Positions 36,794-45,786 of a stretch of DNA of 63,263 nucleotides are shown piece by piece; within the stretch, counting starts at the first letter, position 1, and each line of letters starts with the position of its first letter. The DNA comes from an uncultured Pelagibacteraceae bacterium. GTDB taxonomy: Bacteria > Pseudomonadota > Alphaproteobacteria > Pelagibacterales > Pelagibacteraceae. Location: positions 1 through 63,263 of the forward strand of contig CACIRJ010000008.1 in assembly GCA_902588975.1 (NCBI GenBank), read 5' to 3'. The translations under genes were made by a program, and so were the position numbers. The notes under the pieces are model-generated. The model had not been told where the DNA came from. It saw nothing but the letters and a program-made list of their open reading frames with translations, and ran no database searches.

Positions 36794-37596
36794 TGAAAAA
36801 ATATTTAGTTATTGGTAATCCCATAGATCATTCCTTATCCCCGAAACTTCAAAATTATTGGATAAAATTAAATAAAATTGAGGCAATTTATGGCAAATTA
36901 CAAGCGCATGATGAAGATCTGAAAGAATTGTGTAACAATATTAAAAATGGCCAAATAGATGGGCTTAACGTTACGGTTCCTTTCAAGAAAAAAATCATTC
37001 CCTTTTTGGATATTCTTAGCGGTCATGCGTTAAGAACTCAATCTGTCAATACAGTTTGTTTAAATAATGGAAATGTAACAGGATACAATACTGATATAGA
37101 TGGATTTGAACTTAGTATTAACAACTTGAATTATGATGTGGTCAACAAAAAAATTGTTATTTTAGGAGCCGGCGGAGTTGTACCCTCAATAATATATGCT
37201 TTAAAAAGAATGAATGCATCCCAAATTTATTTAAGCAATAGAACAAAAGAGAAAGCGGACATATTAAAAAATATATTTGGAGGAATAGAAGTTTTTGAAT
37301 GGGGCAAACTTCCTGAGTGTGATATGATTATAAATGCCACTAGCTTGGGATTAAAAAAAAATGATAAGTTCGAAATTAATTTTTCAAAACTAGGCAAAGA
37401 TAAATTTTTCTTTGATGTTATATATAATCCCTTCAATACAGAATTTGCTGAAGCTGGTAACAAACCAGGAAATATATTCGAAAATGGTTTGCATATGTTC
37501 TTATTTCAAGCTCAGAAAGCATTTAGTATTTGGCATAATATTGAACCAAAGATTGATCAAGAAGTAATAAAATTTTTAAAAGGAAAAAATTTGTGA
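36793..37596 (+). CDS. aroE: shikimate dehydrogenase
   Basis: 267 residues from the ATG that shares a base with the maf stop (TGATG); a GTG one codon upstream is also open. VIGNPIDHSLSPKLQNYW binds shikimate, NVTVPFKKKI holds the catalytic Lys, GYNTDIDGFELS the Asp, and VILGAGGVVPSIIYAL the NADP. It reduces 3-dehydroshikimate to shikimate in aromatic amino-acid synthesis. The C-terminus FLFQAQKAFSIWHNIEP is intact. Confidence 0.96.
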   Translation: MKKYLVIGNPIDHSLSPKLQNYWIKLNKIEAIYGKLQAHDEDLKELCNNIKNGQIDGLNVTVPFKKKIIPFLDILSGHALRTQSVNTVCLNNGNVTGYNTDIDGFELSINNLNYDVVNKKIVILGAGGVVPSIIYALKRMNASQIYLSNRTKEKADILKNIFGGIEVFEWGKLPECDMIINATSLGLKKNDKFEINFSKLGKDKFFFDVIYNPFNTEFAEAGNKPGNIFENGLHMFLFQAQKAFSIWHNIEPKIDQEVIKFLKGKNL

Positions 37597-38333
37597 GACT
37601 TAGAAAAAAAACAGCAATAATAACAGGTTCTGCCTCTGGTTTTGGGGAGGGTATTGCAAAAAAGTTTACAGATGAAGGAGCAAATTTAATAATGGTAGAT
37701 ATAAATTCTAAATTATTAAAGAAAGTTTCAAAAAAATTATCACAAGATTATTTTGTTGCTGATGTATCTAGTGCTAAAGACTTTAATTCTCTATTAAAAT
37801 ATTCGAGCAAAAAATTCAATTCTGTTGATATATTTGTAAATAATGCTGGAATAACACATAAACCCAAAGCCATGGAAACTGTGACTGAAATAGAGTTTGA
37901 TAATGTATTTAATGTCAATGCGAAATCTGTTTATTTTTCTGGAAAATATTTTGTACCGAAAATGAAAAAAATAAAAAAGGGAGTAATTTTAAATGTTGCC
38001 TCAACAGCTGGGTTATCCCCAAGACCAAAATTAAATTGGTATAATGCAAGCAAAGGTTGGATGATTACAGCAACAAAAGCTATGGCTATAGAATTGGCTC
38101 CATACAATGTCAGAGTTAATGCTATTGCCCCAGTTGCTGGAAAAACTCCTTTATTAAAATCTTTTATGGGAGGTAATTCAAGAAAGAAAAAACAAGCATT
38201 CTTGTCCACGATTCCAATTGGAAGATTCTCAACCCCACTAGATATGGGGAATGCGGCATGTTTCTTGTGTTCAGATGAAGCGAGTATGATTACAGGAACC
38301 ATTTTAGAGGTGGATGGTGGGAGATGTATATAA
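37593..38333 (+). CDS. SDR-family oxidoreductase (FabG/3-ketoacyl reductase-like)
   Basis: 246 residues, starting with GTG in a 4-bp overlap with aroE. The NAD(P)-binding TGSASGFGEGIAKKF, the NNAGI motif, catalytic Ser-Tyr-Lys in VASTAGLSPRPKLNWYNASKGW, and the C-terminal GTILEVDGGRCI define a classical short-chain dehydrogenase. Substrate cannot be read from the sequence. It sits inside the otherwise conserved aroE-coaE-dnaQ series, where an SDR is not usual. Confidence 0.9.
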   Translation: MRLRKKTAIITGSASGFGEGIAKKFTDEGANLIMVDINSKLLKKVSKKLSQDYFVADVSSAKDFNSLLKYSSKKFNSVDIFVNNAGITHKPKAMETVTEIEFDNVFNVNAKSVYFSGKYFVPKMKKIKKGVILNVASTAGLSPRPKLNWYNASKGWMITATKAMAIELAPYNVRVNAIAPVAGKTPLLKSFMGGNSRKKKQAFLSTIPIGRFSTPLDMGNAACFLCSDEASMITGTILEVDGGRCI

Positions 38334-38340
38334 TATTTTT

Positions 38341-38928
38341 ATGATTAAAATAGGAATTGTGGGTGGCATTGGATCTGGAAAATCTTTTATTGCAAAGTTA
38401 TTTAATTCACCAGTGTTTAATGCAGATAAAGAAGTAAATTATTTATACAAAAACAGCAAAAATTGTTTCACAAAATTAAAAAATCAAATTCCAAAATTTG
38501 TAAAATCTTTTCCAATATCAAAAAAAGAACTTATAGCAGCAATCAATTATAACAATCAAAATTTAAAAAAAATATCACTAATTGTACATCCATTGGTACG
38601 AAAAAAAATGAATACTTTTTTAAAAAAAAATAAAAAAAATAAAATTGTAGTTCTTGATGTTCCTTTGCTTGTAGAAAATAAACTTTACAAAAAAGATTAT
38701 ATCTTAGTATTTGTTAACTCTAAAAAAAGTAAAGTTATAAAAAGACTAAAAAAAAGAAAAAATTATAATGTAAGTATTCTTAAGAAACTAAAAGAAAATC
38801 AAGTTATGCTGTCAAAAAAAAGAAAATTAGCAAAATATATTGTCGATAATAATTATAGTGCCAATATAATGAAAAAAAAAATTAATATTTTAAAAAAAAC
38901 AATTTTAAATGAAAGAAATAGTACTTGA
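38341..38928 (+). CDS. coaE: dephospho-CoA kinase
   Basis: 195 residues from the ATG at 38341; an upstream in-frame start at 38314 would overlap the SDR gene and add residues not seen in CoaE. The P-loop is VGGIGSGKSFIAKLF, followed by FNADKEVNYLYK, IVHPLVRKKM and VVLDVPLLVENKLYKKDY. It phosphorylates dephospho-CoA in the last step of CoA synthesis. The protein is extremely Lys/Asn-rich, in keeping with the AT-rich DNA. It overlaps dnaQ by 20 bp. Confidence 0.96.
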   Translation: MIKIGIVGGIGSGKSFIAKLFNSPVFNADKEVNYLYKNSKNCFTKLKNQIPKFVKSFPISKKELIAAINYNNQNLKKISLIVHPLVRKKMNTFLKKNKKNKIVVLDVPLLVENKLYKKDYILVFVNSKKSKVIKRLKKRKNYNVSILKKLKENQVMLSKKRKLAKYIVDNNYSANIMKKKINILKKTILNERNST

Positions 38929-39574
38929 TACAGAAACGACAGGCTTATCTGTAAAAGATGGACATAGAATTGTCGAAATAGGTTGCATAGAATTAGACAA
39001 TTTAGTTCCAACTAAAAATATTTTTCACTGTTATTTAAATCCTGAGAGAAATGTATCGGAAAGGGCTCTTAAGATCCATGGATATACTGATGAATTCCTA
39101 TCAACTAAAAAGAAATTTAATGAAGTAGTAGATGAATTTTTAGAATTTATAGAGGGAAAGAAAATTGTTATTCACAATGCCGATTTTGATATAAGCCACT
39201 TAAATAATGAACTTTCATTGATAGGTAGAAAACATATTAAAATGGAAAATGTTGTAGACACTTTAGAAATAGCTAGAAATAAGTTTCCTGGTTCTGGAAT
39301 TAGTCTTGATGCACTTTGTAAAAGATTTAGGATTGACAATTCAAAAAGAGAAAAACATACTGCAATACTTGATTGTGAATTGTTATTTAAAGTTTATATA
39401 AATTTAATAGACCAAAAAGAACCATCTTTTGAATTTTTAAGTCAAAAAGAGAAACAAAATTCTGATAATAAAACATCAAATAATTACTCAAAAATTATAA
39501 TCAAACCTTCTACTGAAGAATTATTAGAACACAAAAATTTTATCAGCAAAGAATTAAAAAAAAATTTTTATTAA
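38909..39574 (+). CDS. dnaQ: DNA polymerase III epsilon subunit (3'-5' exonuclease)
   Basis: 221 residues. DEDDh exonuclease motifs are clear: IVLDTETTGLSVKDGHRIVEIG (Exo I), IVIHNADFDISHLNNEL (Exo II), and KHTAILDCELLFKVY (Exo III with the catalytic His). It proofreads for the replicative polymerase. The C-terminal tail (about 180-221) should bind the alpha subunit. It ends in a 4-bp overlap with convergent secB. Confidence 0.97.
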   Translation: MKEIVLDTETTGLSVKDGHRIVEIGCIELDNLVPTKNIFHCYLNPERNVSERALKIHGYTDEFLSTKKKFNEVVDEFLEFIEGKKIVIHNADFDISHLNNELSLIGRKHIKMENVVDTLEIARNKFPGSGISLDALCKRFRIDNSKREKHTAILDCELLFKVYINLIDQKEPSFEFLSQKEKQNSDNKTSNNYSKIIIKPSTEELLEHKNFISKELKKNFY

Positions 39575-39996
39575 TTAAACTTTTGATTATATAGCTTTTC
39601 AAAATCAACTTTTTTTTCCAAAATTAAATCTGGAAAACCTGCATGTTTAATAATACTTAAAAATATTTTTTCTAAACCTGGGTAAATCTCATTTTGGACT
39701 TCAATAAGTATGATTCTTTCTAAATCATCTTTTTTTAAATTCTTATCTATTATTTTTATAACCGTGGAATATGAAATTTCAAAATATGACTTTCTTTTAT
39801 TATCGTTAGGATCCTTATAATGTAATTTTGTAATTACCTCTATCATGTCGTTTTTCATCGCCTTTGTAGTAACATTAATACCAAGTGTATATTTTGTAAT
39901 ATATTCTTTGCTAAAAATAAAAGTCTGAGCGTCAGGAATTTCTACTGAAAGATCTTTTATATAATTCAAAACAATTTCATATTTTTTTGTCATCAT
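39571..39996 (-). CDS. secB: protein-export chaperone SecB
   Basis: About 141 residues. I chose the ATG at 39996 (MMTKKYEIVL), which follows GGTGAAG; a GTG two codons upstream is open. YIKDLSVEIPDAQTFIF, LGINVTTKAMKNDMIEVITKLHY and PGLEKIFLSIIKHAGFPDLILEKKVDFEKLYNQ match SecB. It holds preproteins unfolded and delivers them to SecA. Its start lies inside the end of fxsA; its stop overlaps dnaQ. SecB beside dnaQ is standard near alphaproteobacterial origins. Confidence 0.95.
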   Translation of the reverse strand: MMTKKYEIVLNYIKDLSVEIPDAQTFIFSKEYITKYTLGINVTTKAMKNDMIEVITKLHYKDPNDNKRKSYFEISYSTVIKIIDKNLKKDDLERIILIEVQNEIYPGLEKIFLSIIKHAGFPDLILEKKVDFEKLYNQKFN

Positions 39997-40402
39997 CTTC
40001 ACCTAAATCTTCGTATTCTCCATCAATATAATTATTAGTTTCTTTTTTTTTATACTGTTTTTTTTTTATAAATTTTCCTAAAATTAATCGTCTTGTTAAT
40101 GGCACAACCAATAAAATTCCAACTAAATCTGTTGCAAACCCAGGAAATATTAAAAGTAAAGCTGCAAAAGCCAATGTTGCTCCAGAGATTAACTCATAAA
40201 TAGGCATTTCATTTTTAATTAACTGACTCATTCCTGATTTAAGAGTGTTAAATCCTTCATACCTTGCATAAGCAACCCCTGCCACTGCAGTAATTAATAT
40301 GAGTAAAACTGTGTTAAATGCTCCTATTTGAGAACCAATTTTAATAAATAAGTAAATCTCAATAAGAGGAATACCAATTATCAGAAATAATACTGTGTTC
40401 AT
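39977..40402 (-). CDS. fxsA: FxsA-family membrane protein
   Basis: 141 residues with three to four hydrophobic segments. LIGIPLIEIYLFIKIGSQIGAFNTVLLILITAVAGVAYARYEGFNTL and LLIFPGFATDLVGILLVVPLTRRL are typical of FxsA (YtzA) proteins. The C-terminus is charged (GEYEDLGEDDDKKI). In E. coli, FxsA affects exclusion of phage T7; a housekeeping role is unknown. Divergent from the Tim44-like gene with 57 bp between. Confidence 0.92.
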   Translation of the reverse strand: MNTVLFLIIGIPLIEIYLFIKIGSQIGAFNTVLLILITAVAGVAYARYEGFNTLKSGMSQLIKNEMPIYELISGATLAFAALLLIFPGFATDLVGILLVVPLTRRLILGKFIKKKQYKKKETNNYIDGEYEDLGEDDDKKI

Positions 40403-40459
40403 TTGTCTATAATTTAATTAGCAGGTTGAAATTATCAACATAGTAAATATTATATTCGT

Positions 40460-41047
40460 ATGAGTTATAGTTTTGAATACATCGATATTATACTTCTTGC
40501 AATGATTGCAGGGTTTATTTTTTTAAGATTACGTGGAATTTTAGGCAAAAAAACTGGATTTGAAGAAGATATAGAGTCAAGTTTTGCTCATGAAGCCCCA
40601 CCATCAAAACCTAATGTTAATTTAAATGCAAATACGTTCGACGAAAACGCTAAAATAGAGTTTGTTAAAGGTGCTAAGATTGCTTATGAAACAATAATAA
40701 CTAATTTTGCTAATGGAAAGATAAAAGACATAAAATCATTACTTGATAAAAACGTTTATCTGCAATTTGAGCAAGCAATTAAAGATAGAGATGAAAAAAA
40801 GTTTTCTTCAGAAACAACATTCATTGGAATTAATTCAGCTGAAGTCAAAGAACATCAACAAAATAAAAATATGTTAGAAGTTACAGTAGAATTTGTAAGT
40901 GAAATTATTTCATGTGTTAAAGATAAAGATAACAAAGTTGTTTCAGGCGATCCTGAAAAAATTAAAAAAGTTTTAGATACTTGGAAATTTTCTAAAGATA
41001 GTCGATCTTCAAATCCTAATTGGCTTCTAATTGATACTCAAGCTTGA
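40460..41047 (+). CDS. Tim44/TimA-domain protein
   Basis: 195 residues: an N-terminal membrane anchor (about 8-26, IDIILLAMIAGFIFLRLRGILGKKTG), a linker, and a Tim44-like domain (about 65-195) with FVKGAKIAYETIITNFANGKIKDIKSLLDKNVYLQFEQAI. Bacterial TimA proteins resemble mitochondrial Tim44 and are thought to act in membrane protein biogenesis or insertion. Typical alphaproteobacterial order is fxsA | timA-mltA-smr; here mltA is missing and the smr gene overlaps the stop directly. Confidence 0.9.
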   Translation: MSYSFEYIDIILLAMIAGFIFLRLRGILGKKTGFEEDIESSFAHEAPPSKPNVNLNANTFDENAKIEFVKGAKIAYETIITNFANGKIKDIKSLLDKNVYLQFEQAIKDRDEKKFSSETTFIGINSAEVKEHQQNKNMLEVTVEFVSEIISCVKDKDNKVVSGDPEKIKKVLDTWKFSKDSRSSNPNWLLIDTQA

Positions 41048-41457
41048 TAAATAAGCTATCAGATAAAGATAAAAAAGACTGGCAAGATTTCCTAGACAGT
41101 TCAGAAAAACTTCAAAGCAAAGATGTTGATCAGTTAAATAATCAAATAACTTCAGAAAGATCAATCGATCTTCACGGATATACTTTAGAAGAGGCTAACA
41201 AAAAAATTTCTGAATTTATTGAGAATTGTTATTTAAATAAAGTAAAGAAAGTAAATGTTATAACTGGAAAAGGAATGAGATCAAAAAATCTACAAGATCC
41301 ATATAAATCTAAAGACTTAAGTATCTTAAAATATTCCGTACCTGAATATATCAGAAATAATACTGAATTAATGAATAAGATTATTAAAATTGACTTTGAA
41401 GCAGTTAATAGTCCATCAAAAGGAAATTTTGATATATTTATAAAAACTATAAAATAA
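41044..41457 (+). CDS. Smr-domain protein
   Basis: 137 residues, starting at a TTG that overlaps the Tim44-like stop by 4 bp. The Smr motif [20 protein letters not shown] and the loop [13 protein letters not shown] are clear, with SVPEYIRNN and FDIFIKTIK at the end. Smr domains are small nucleases or nucleic-acid-binding modules also found at the end of MutS2. Stand-alone versions may act in ribosome-collision or mRNA cleavage pathways; the role here is open. It overlaps convergent hslU by 11 bp. Confidence 0.9.
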   Translation: MINKLSDKDKKDWQDFLDSSEKLQSKDVDQLNNQITSERSIDLHGYTLEEANKKISEFIENCYLNKVKKVNVITGKGMRSKNLQDPYKSKDLSILKYSVPEYIRNNTELMNKIIKIDFEAVNSPSKGNFDIFIKTIK

Positions 41458-42814
41458 ATTTAGAAAGATCAGTATCTTTTACTAATTCACCAATATTATC
41501 TTTTATATATTTACCGTCTACGGTAATTTTTTCTCCAGATCTATCTGTTGCTGTAAAACTAATTTCATCTAAAACTCTTTCGATAATCGTATGAAGTCTT
41601 CTTGCCCCTATGTTTTCAACAGAGGAATTTACTTCACTAGCTATGTGAGCAATAGTATTTATTCCATCTTCTGTAAATTCCAAGTCCACATTCTCTGTTT
41701 TTAAAAGTGCTTTATATTGTTTTATTAAGCTATTATCTGGCTCTTTTAATATTCTTATAAAATCTTCACTATTAAGTGCGTCTAGCTCAACTCTTATTGG
41801 TAGTCTACCTTGCAACTCAGGTAAAAGATCCGATGGTTTTGCTAATTGAAAAGCCCCTGAAGCAATAAACAAAATATGATCTGTCTTAACAGTTCCATAT
41901 TTTGTACTAACCGTTGTTCCCTCTATTAGTGGTAATAAATCTCTTTGAACACCCTCTCTTGAAACATCACCACCAACTCTATCTGTTCTTGCAGAAATTT
42001 TATCAATTTCATCTAAAAAAACGATACCATTATTTTCAGTTGAGTCTTTTGCTGATTTTATAATTTTGTCTTGTTCGATAAGTTTATCTGACTCTTCATT
42101 TATCAAAATTTCGTGAGATTCTTTTACTGACATTTTCTTTTTCTTAGCCTTTTGCCCCATAGATTTTCCAAGCATGTCAGATATATTTATCATTCCAACA
42201 TTTGCGCCAGGCATTCCAGGTATCTCAAAAGATGGCATTTGATTAGAATCACTTACTGCTATTTCTATTTCATTGTCATCTAAGTCTCCATCTCTTAGTC
42301 TTTTCCTAAAACTTTCTCTTGTTGCAACACTTGCTTTATTTCCAACTAAGGCATCTAAAACCCTGTCTTCGGCCAATTTTTGTGCTTGAGCATGAACTTC
42401 TTTTCTTTTTTTAACCTTTTCCATTGCAATTGCGATTTCCAATAAATCTCTTACAATTTGTTCTACATCACGTCCCACATATCCTACTTCAGTAAATCTT
42501 GTAGCTTCAACTTTTACAAATGGTGCTTCTGCTAATTTTGACAGTCTTCTTGAGATCTCAGTTTTTCCAACACCAGTTGGTCCGATCATTAAAATATTTT
42601 TTGGAAGAACTTCGTCTTTCATATCATCATTCAATGCTTGTCTTCTCCATCTATTTCTTAAAGCGATAGCAACAGCTCTTTTAGCTTTATTTTGCCCAAC
42701 AACAAATCTATCTAATTCTGAAACAATTTCCCTAGGTGATAATGAATTTGTAATCGTTGTTTTTTCTTTTTCTACTTTACCTTTGGGAAATGTTGTTACG
42801 TTTGAGTTTTCCAT
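41447..42814 (-). CDS. hslU: ATP-dependent protease ATPase subunit HslU (ClpY)
   Basis: 455 residues. Walker A is [19 protein letters not shown], the pore motif [17 protein letters not shown] follows, the I domain occupies roughly 110-230, and Walker B is [12 protein letters not shown]; sensor 2 and [18 protein letters not shown] are at the end. It unfolds substrates for the HslV peptidase. One-base overlap with hslV shows an operon; both are heat-shock proteins in other bacteria. Confidence 0.98.
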   Translation of the reverse strand: MENSNVTTFPKGKVEKEKTTITNSLSPREIVSELDRFVVGQNKAKRAVAIALRNRWRRQALNDDMKDEVLPKNILMIGPTGVGKTEISRRLSKLAEAPFVKVEATRFTEVGYVGRDVEQIVRDLLEIAIAMEKVKKRKEVHAQAQKLAEDRVLDALVGNKASVATRESFRKRLRDGDLDDNEIEIAVSDSNQMPSFEIPGMPGANVGMINISDMLGKSMGQKAKKKKMSVKESHEILINEESDKLIEQDKIIKSAKDSTENNGIVFLDEIDKISARTDRVGGDVSREGVQRDLLPLIEGTTVSTKYGTVKTDHILFIASGAFQLAKPSDLLPELQGRLPIRVELDALNSEDFIRILKEPDNSLIKQYKALLKTENVDLEFTEDGINTIAHIASEVNSSVENIGARRLHTIIERVLDEISFTATDRSGEKITVDGKYIKDNIGELVKDTDLSKFIL

Positions 42815-43329
42815 TATATTTTCTCCATACTCAAATTATCATTCGTAAATACACAAATATCAGAAGCAACTTTAATAGATTTTTTAGCAATTTCTTCTGC
42901 AGACATATTAGTATCCATTAATACCTTTGCGGCTGCCAAGGCATAATTTCCGCCTGAACCAATTCCAATTACATCTCCCTCAGGTTCAAGAACATCACCT
43001 GTTCCCGAAATTATAAAACTTTTTTCTTTATCACCTATTGCCATTAAGGCTTCTAATCTTCTTAAGTATTTGTCTGTACGCCAATCTTTTGCTAATTCTA
43101 CAGCAGCTCTTGTCAGATTACCCGCATGTTTTTCAAGCTTCGACTCTAATCTTTCAAACAATGTTAATGCATCTGCTGTTGATCCTGCAAAACCTGCGAT
43201 CACATTTCTTTTCTCAATTTTACGAACTTTGTTAGCAGTTTTCTTAATTACCGTATTACCCATGCTAACTTGACCGTCACTGGCCACTACTACGTCATTA
43301 TTTTTTCTTACAAGTACAATTGTTGTCAT
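42814..43329 (-). CDS. hslV: ATP-dependent protease subunit HslV (ClpQ)
   Basis: 171 residues. It begins [36 protein letters not shown], so after Met removal Thr2 is the nucleophile of this proteasome-like peptidase. [20 protein letters not shown] and [18 protein letters not shown] are family signatures. It forms double hexamers capped by HslU. A heat-shock-type promoter candidate lies immediately upstream. Divergent from hisB, with 90 bp between. Confidence 0.98.
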   Translation of the reverse strand: MTTIVLVRKNNDVVVASDGQVSMGNTVIKKTANKVRKIEKRNVIAGFAGSTADALTLFERLESKLEKHAGNLTRAAVELAKDWRTDKYLRRLEALMAIGDKEKSFIISGTGDVLEPEGDVIGIGSGGNYALAAAKVLMDTNMSAEEIAKKSIKVASDICVFTNDNLSMEKI

Positions 43330-43334
43330 GACCT

Positions 43335-43364
43335 ATAGATGGATACGAATTTTAATAGTTCAAG
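43335..43364 (-). promoter_or_regulatory. Candidate RpoH (sigma-32)-type promoter of hslVU
   Basis: On the minus strand CTTGAA (43364-43359), a perfect sigma-32 -35 core, is followed after 16 bp by CCATCTAT (43342-43335). The grpE upstream region has the same layout. The -10 ends 5 nt before the hslV ATG, so the mRNA would be nearly leaderless. hslVU is a classical sigma-32 operon in E. coli. Confidence 0.5.
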
Positions 43365-43384
43365 TCTAGGTTTAGTATTATTGA

Positions 43385-43390
43385 TATAAT
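43385..43390 (+). promoter_or_regulatory. -10 element of the his operon promoter
   Basis: A perfect TATAAT lies 29 bp upstream of the hisB ATG in the hslV-hisB gap. No good -35 is present at 17 bp (AAGTCT there), so it would be a weak or activator-assisted promoter. No attenuator leader peptide rich in His is visible. Confidence 0.4.
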
Positions 43391-43419
43391 CAAAAATACC
43401 TATATACCTAATTTAAATT

Positions 43420-44010
43420 ATGAAAAGAAAAGCAAAAATAGCTAGAAAAACAAAAGAAACCAATATCAGCGTTGATTTAAACATTGATGGAAAAGGTAAG
43501 TACAAAGTTGACACAGGAATAGGATTTTTAGATCACATGTTAGAGCAGTTATCTAAGCATTCATCAATGGATTTAACTGTTAAAGCCAAAGGCGATACAC
43601 ACATTGATCTTCATCACACAACAGAAGATACTGGAATTGCTATTGGTGAATGCTTAAAAAAAGCTTCAAAAAAATTTGTAGGCATTAAAAGATATGCTCA
43701 CATTCTTTTACCAATGGATGAAACATTAACACGAGTTGCAATAGACGTTTCGAACAGACCTTATTTGATCTGGAATGTAAAATTAAAAGTTGAAAAACTT
43801 GGTGAGATGGACACCGAATTATTTAAAGAGTGGTTCCAAGCATTTTCACAAGCCGCAGGAATTACTTTGCACGTTGAAAATATTTATGGTGATAATAGTC
43901 ATCACATCATAGAGTCTTGTTACAAAGGACTAGCTAGAACTTTAAGAGCTGCATTAGAATTGGATCCAAGAAACAAAAGTACAATTCCTTCGACAAAGGG
44001 TTCTTTATAA
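43420..44010 (+). CDS. hisB: imidazoleglycerol-phosphate dehydratase
   Basis: 196 residues, the monofunctional form. [32 protein letters not shown], the metal-binding [17 protein letters not shown], and the second metal site [20 protein letters not shown] are present. It dehydrates imidazole glycerol phosphate in histidine synthesis. First gene of hisB-hisH-X-hisA-hisF-hisE, 5 bp before hisH. Confidence 0.98.
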   Translation: MKRKAKIARKTKETNISVDLNIDGKGKYKVDTGIGFLDHMLEQLSKHSSMDLTVKAKGDTHIDLHHTTEDTGIAIGECLKKASKKFVGIKRYAHILLPMDETLTRVAIDVSNRPYLIWNVKLKVEKLGEMDTELFKEWFQAFSQAAGITLHVENIYGDNSHHIIESCYKGLARTLRAALELDPRNKSTIPSTKGSL

Positions 44011-44015
44011 GATTA

Positions 44016-44642
44016 ATGGACGTCACAATTGTTGACTATAAATCAGGTAATATTAGTTCTGTAATTAACTCCTTTAAGGAAGTTGCAAAAGATAAAGTTA
44101 ATATCGAAGTAACTTCTGATTTAAGAAAAATTAAATCAAGCGATAAGGTAGTTTTACCAGGGCAGGGCTCATTTAAAAGCTGCATTGAAGGTTTAAATAG
44201 CATTAATGGATTAATTGATACTTTAAATGAATTTGTATTAAATAATAAAAAACCTCTTTTAGGAATTTGTGTAGGTCTTCAAATGTTTGCAGATGTTGGT
44301 TATGAAGAAGTTGAGACTAAGGGATTAGGTTGGATCTCTGGTAAAGTTTCTAAAATTGATAATCAAGATGGAAAATATAAACTTCCTCATATTGGTTGGA
44401 ACCAAATAAATATTATTAAGGAAAGTAAAATTTTTAAAGATATAGAAAATAACTCACATATGTATTTCGTCCACAGCTATGAATTTATTCCAAAAGATAA
44501 TTTAGTGACTGCTGCTACAACTGATTATGCATCAAATATAGTTTGTGCAGTAGAGAAAGAAAATATATTTGGAACGCAGTTTCACCCTGAAAAAAGTGAT
44601 AAAACTGGTCTAAAAATAATTGGTAATTTTATAAATTTATAA
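44016..44642 (+). CDS. hisH: imidazole glycerol phosphate synthase glutaminase subunit
   Basis: 208 residues. Class I glutaminase triad: the nucleophile Cys in LLGICVGLQMFAD, and His/Glu in GTQFHPEKSD. VTIVDYKSGNISSVINSF and KVVLPGQGSFKSCIEGL are HisH-specific. It feeds ammonia to HisF, forming IGP and AICAR. The next gene, which is not a his gene, starts only 1 bp after its stop. Confidence 0.98.
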   Translation: MDVTIVDYKSGNISSVINSFKEVAKDKVNIEVTSDLRKIKSSDKVVLPGQGSFKSCIEGLNSINGLIDTLNEFVLNNKKPLLGICVGLQMFADVGYEEVETKGLGWISGKVSKIDNQDGKYKLPHIGWNQINIIKESKIFKDIENNSHMYFVHSYEFIPKDNLVTAATTDYASNIVCAVEKENIFGTQFHPEKSDKTGLKIIGNFINL

Positions 44643-44643
44643 A

Positions 44644-45786
44644 ATGAAAAAATTTATTTTAGCGATTATTATAAATTTATTATGTTATTTAAATTATGCT
44701 AATGCAAAAGTTAAATCAGAACATATAACATTTCCAAAACATTTTTATACTGATCAGATAGAATTTTGTCTTGATGCAGGAAATGAAAGTTTTAAGTCTA
44801 ATTATACTAAAAGTAGAATTGAAAGCTTAATCAATTTGGATTGGATGAGTGAATGGGCAAAAGGAAATTCGAGAAGTGTAAATCATGAAAATTTAACAGG
44901 TCCAATGACGTTATTCGCGGTTACCACACATACCGCAATTGGAAATAATGACAAAGAAGAAATTAATTTAGCTAAAAATGTTCTAATTCAGATGGCAAAG
45001 GCAAATATCTTGTATGAAACAATAGGAAGAGAAGAACTAAAAAAAAAGCCTCGATGTTGGAAAGATGGTAATCCAGAAGCACCTTGTTGGTATCATGCTT
45101 ATGAATTTGCAAGAGATGCTTTCGCAAATTACATGATTATTGCCACTTATTTAAAAGAACACTTAAGCAAAGAAGAACTAAAGATAGTAAATAAATATAT
45201 AAAAAAAATGCATAAAAAATTTATAAAACCAGAGGAATTCGCAAATAAAAAAAAAGGTTTTTATGCAATGGCAAATGGAGGAATTCCAAATTTAGTTTAT
45301 GCGAGCTGGACAAATAATAAAAAATTAGCTGCTAAAGAAATTAATTTTAGATTAAATTATATCGATAAGGTGTTTTACGATGATGGTTATATTAATAACA
45401 ATTCTTTTAGAGGTTACAGAGGCCTATGGTATCACTCTTACGGACTGAATTCCGCTTTAGGATATATTTATTTGGCTGATTTATGGGGTGCAAAAATTCC
45501 AAAAAAAATTATTAAAAAAGTAACAACAGCAGCCGAGGTCCTAAATTTAGGAATTACAAATTATGAGAAATTTGCTTCAAGAAAGTATGATGGAGATCAA
45601 AATAATAACCAATATAAAAAGAAAAATGCAAGGATGCATACTCACCAGGAAGCATTGGCAATTGATACTTTGATGGAAATGATTACTGGTATAAAATTAG
45701 AAACAGACCCAACTTATTTACGTAAAAGACCCAAGTCAGGCATTGATGATTTGATTGGTTTTAATGCAAACTGTGTAAAAAAATGA
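44644..45786 (+). CDS. secreted alginate-lyase-like (alpha/alpha toroid) protein in the his operon
   Basis: 380 residues with a Sec signal peptide (KKFILAIIINLLCYLNYANA, cleavage near 22). The body is helical; DDGYINNNSFRGYRGLWYHSYGLNSALGYIYLADLWG (about 247-283) resembles the RG-xx-YHxxAL-x-P-L region of the Alginate_lyase domain (PF05426), and LTGPMTLFAVTT and CWYHAYEFARDAFANYMIIATYL support a multi-helix toroid. Four to five Cys may form periplasmic disulfides. Catalytic activity is unproven. It starts 1 bp after hisH and overlaps hisA by 4 bp, so it is translated with the his genes despite being exported. Confidence 0.65.
   Translation: MKKFILAIIINLLCYLNYANAKVKSEHITFPKHFYTDQIEFCLDAGNESFKSNYTKSRIESLINLDWMSEWAKGNSRSVNHENLTGPMTLFAVTTHTAIGNNDKEEINLAKNVLIQMAKANILYETIGREELKKKPRCWKDGNPEAPCWYHAYEFARDAFANYMIIATYLKEHLSKEELKIVNKYIKKMHKKFIKPEEFANKKKGFYAMANGGIPNLVYASWTNNKKLAAKEINFRLNYIDKVFYDDGYINNNSFRGYRGLWYHSYGLNSALGYIYLADLWGAKIPKKIIKKVTTAAEVLNLGITNYEKFASRKYDGDQNNNQYKKKNARMHTHQEALAIDTLMEMITGIKLETDPTYLRKRPKSGIDDLIGFNANCVKK

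Noticed and set aside
38314..38340. Upstream start for coaE
   Set aside because: It overlaps the end of the SDR gene; the P-loop region normally begins a few residues after the Met at 38341.
43330..43419. His attenuator or T-box before hisB
   Set aside because: No leader peptide with consecutive His codons and no terminator hairpin; only a -10 element is visible.
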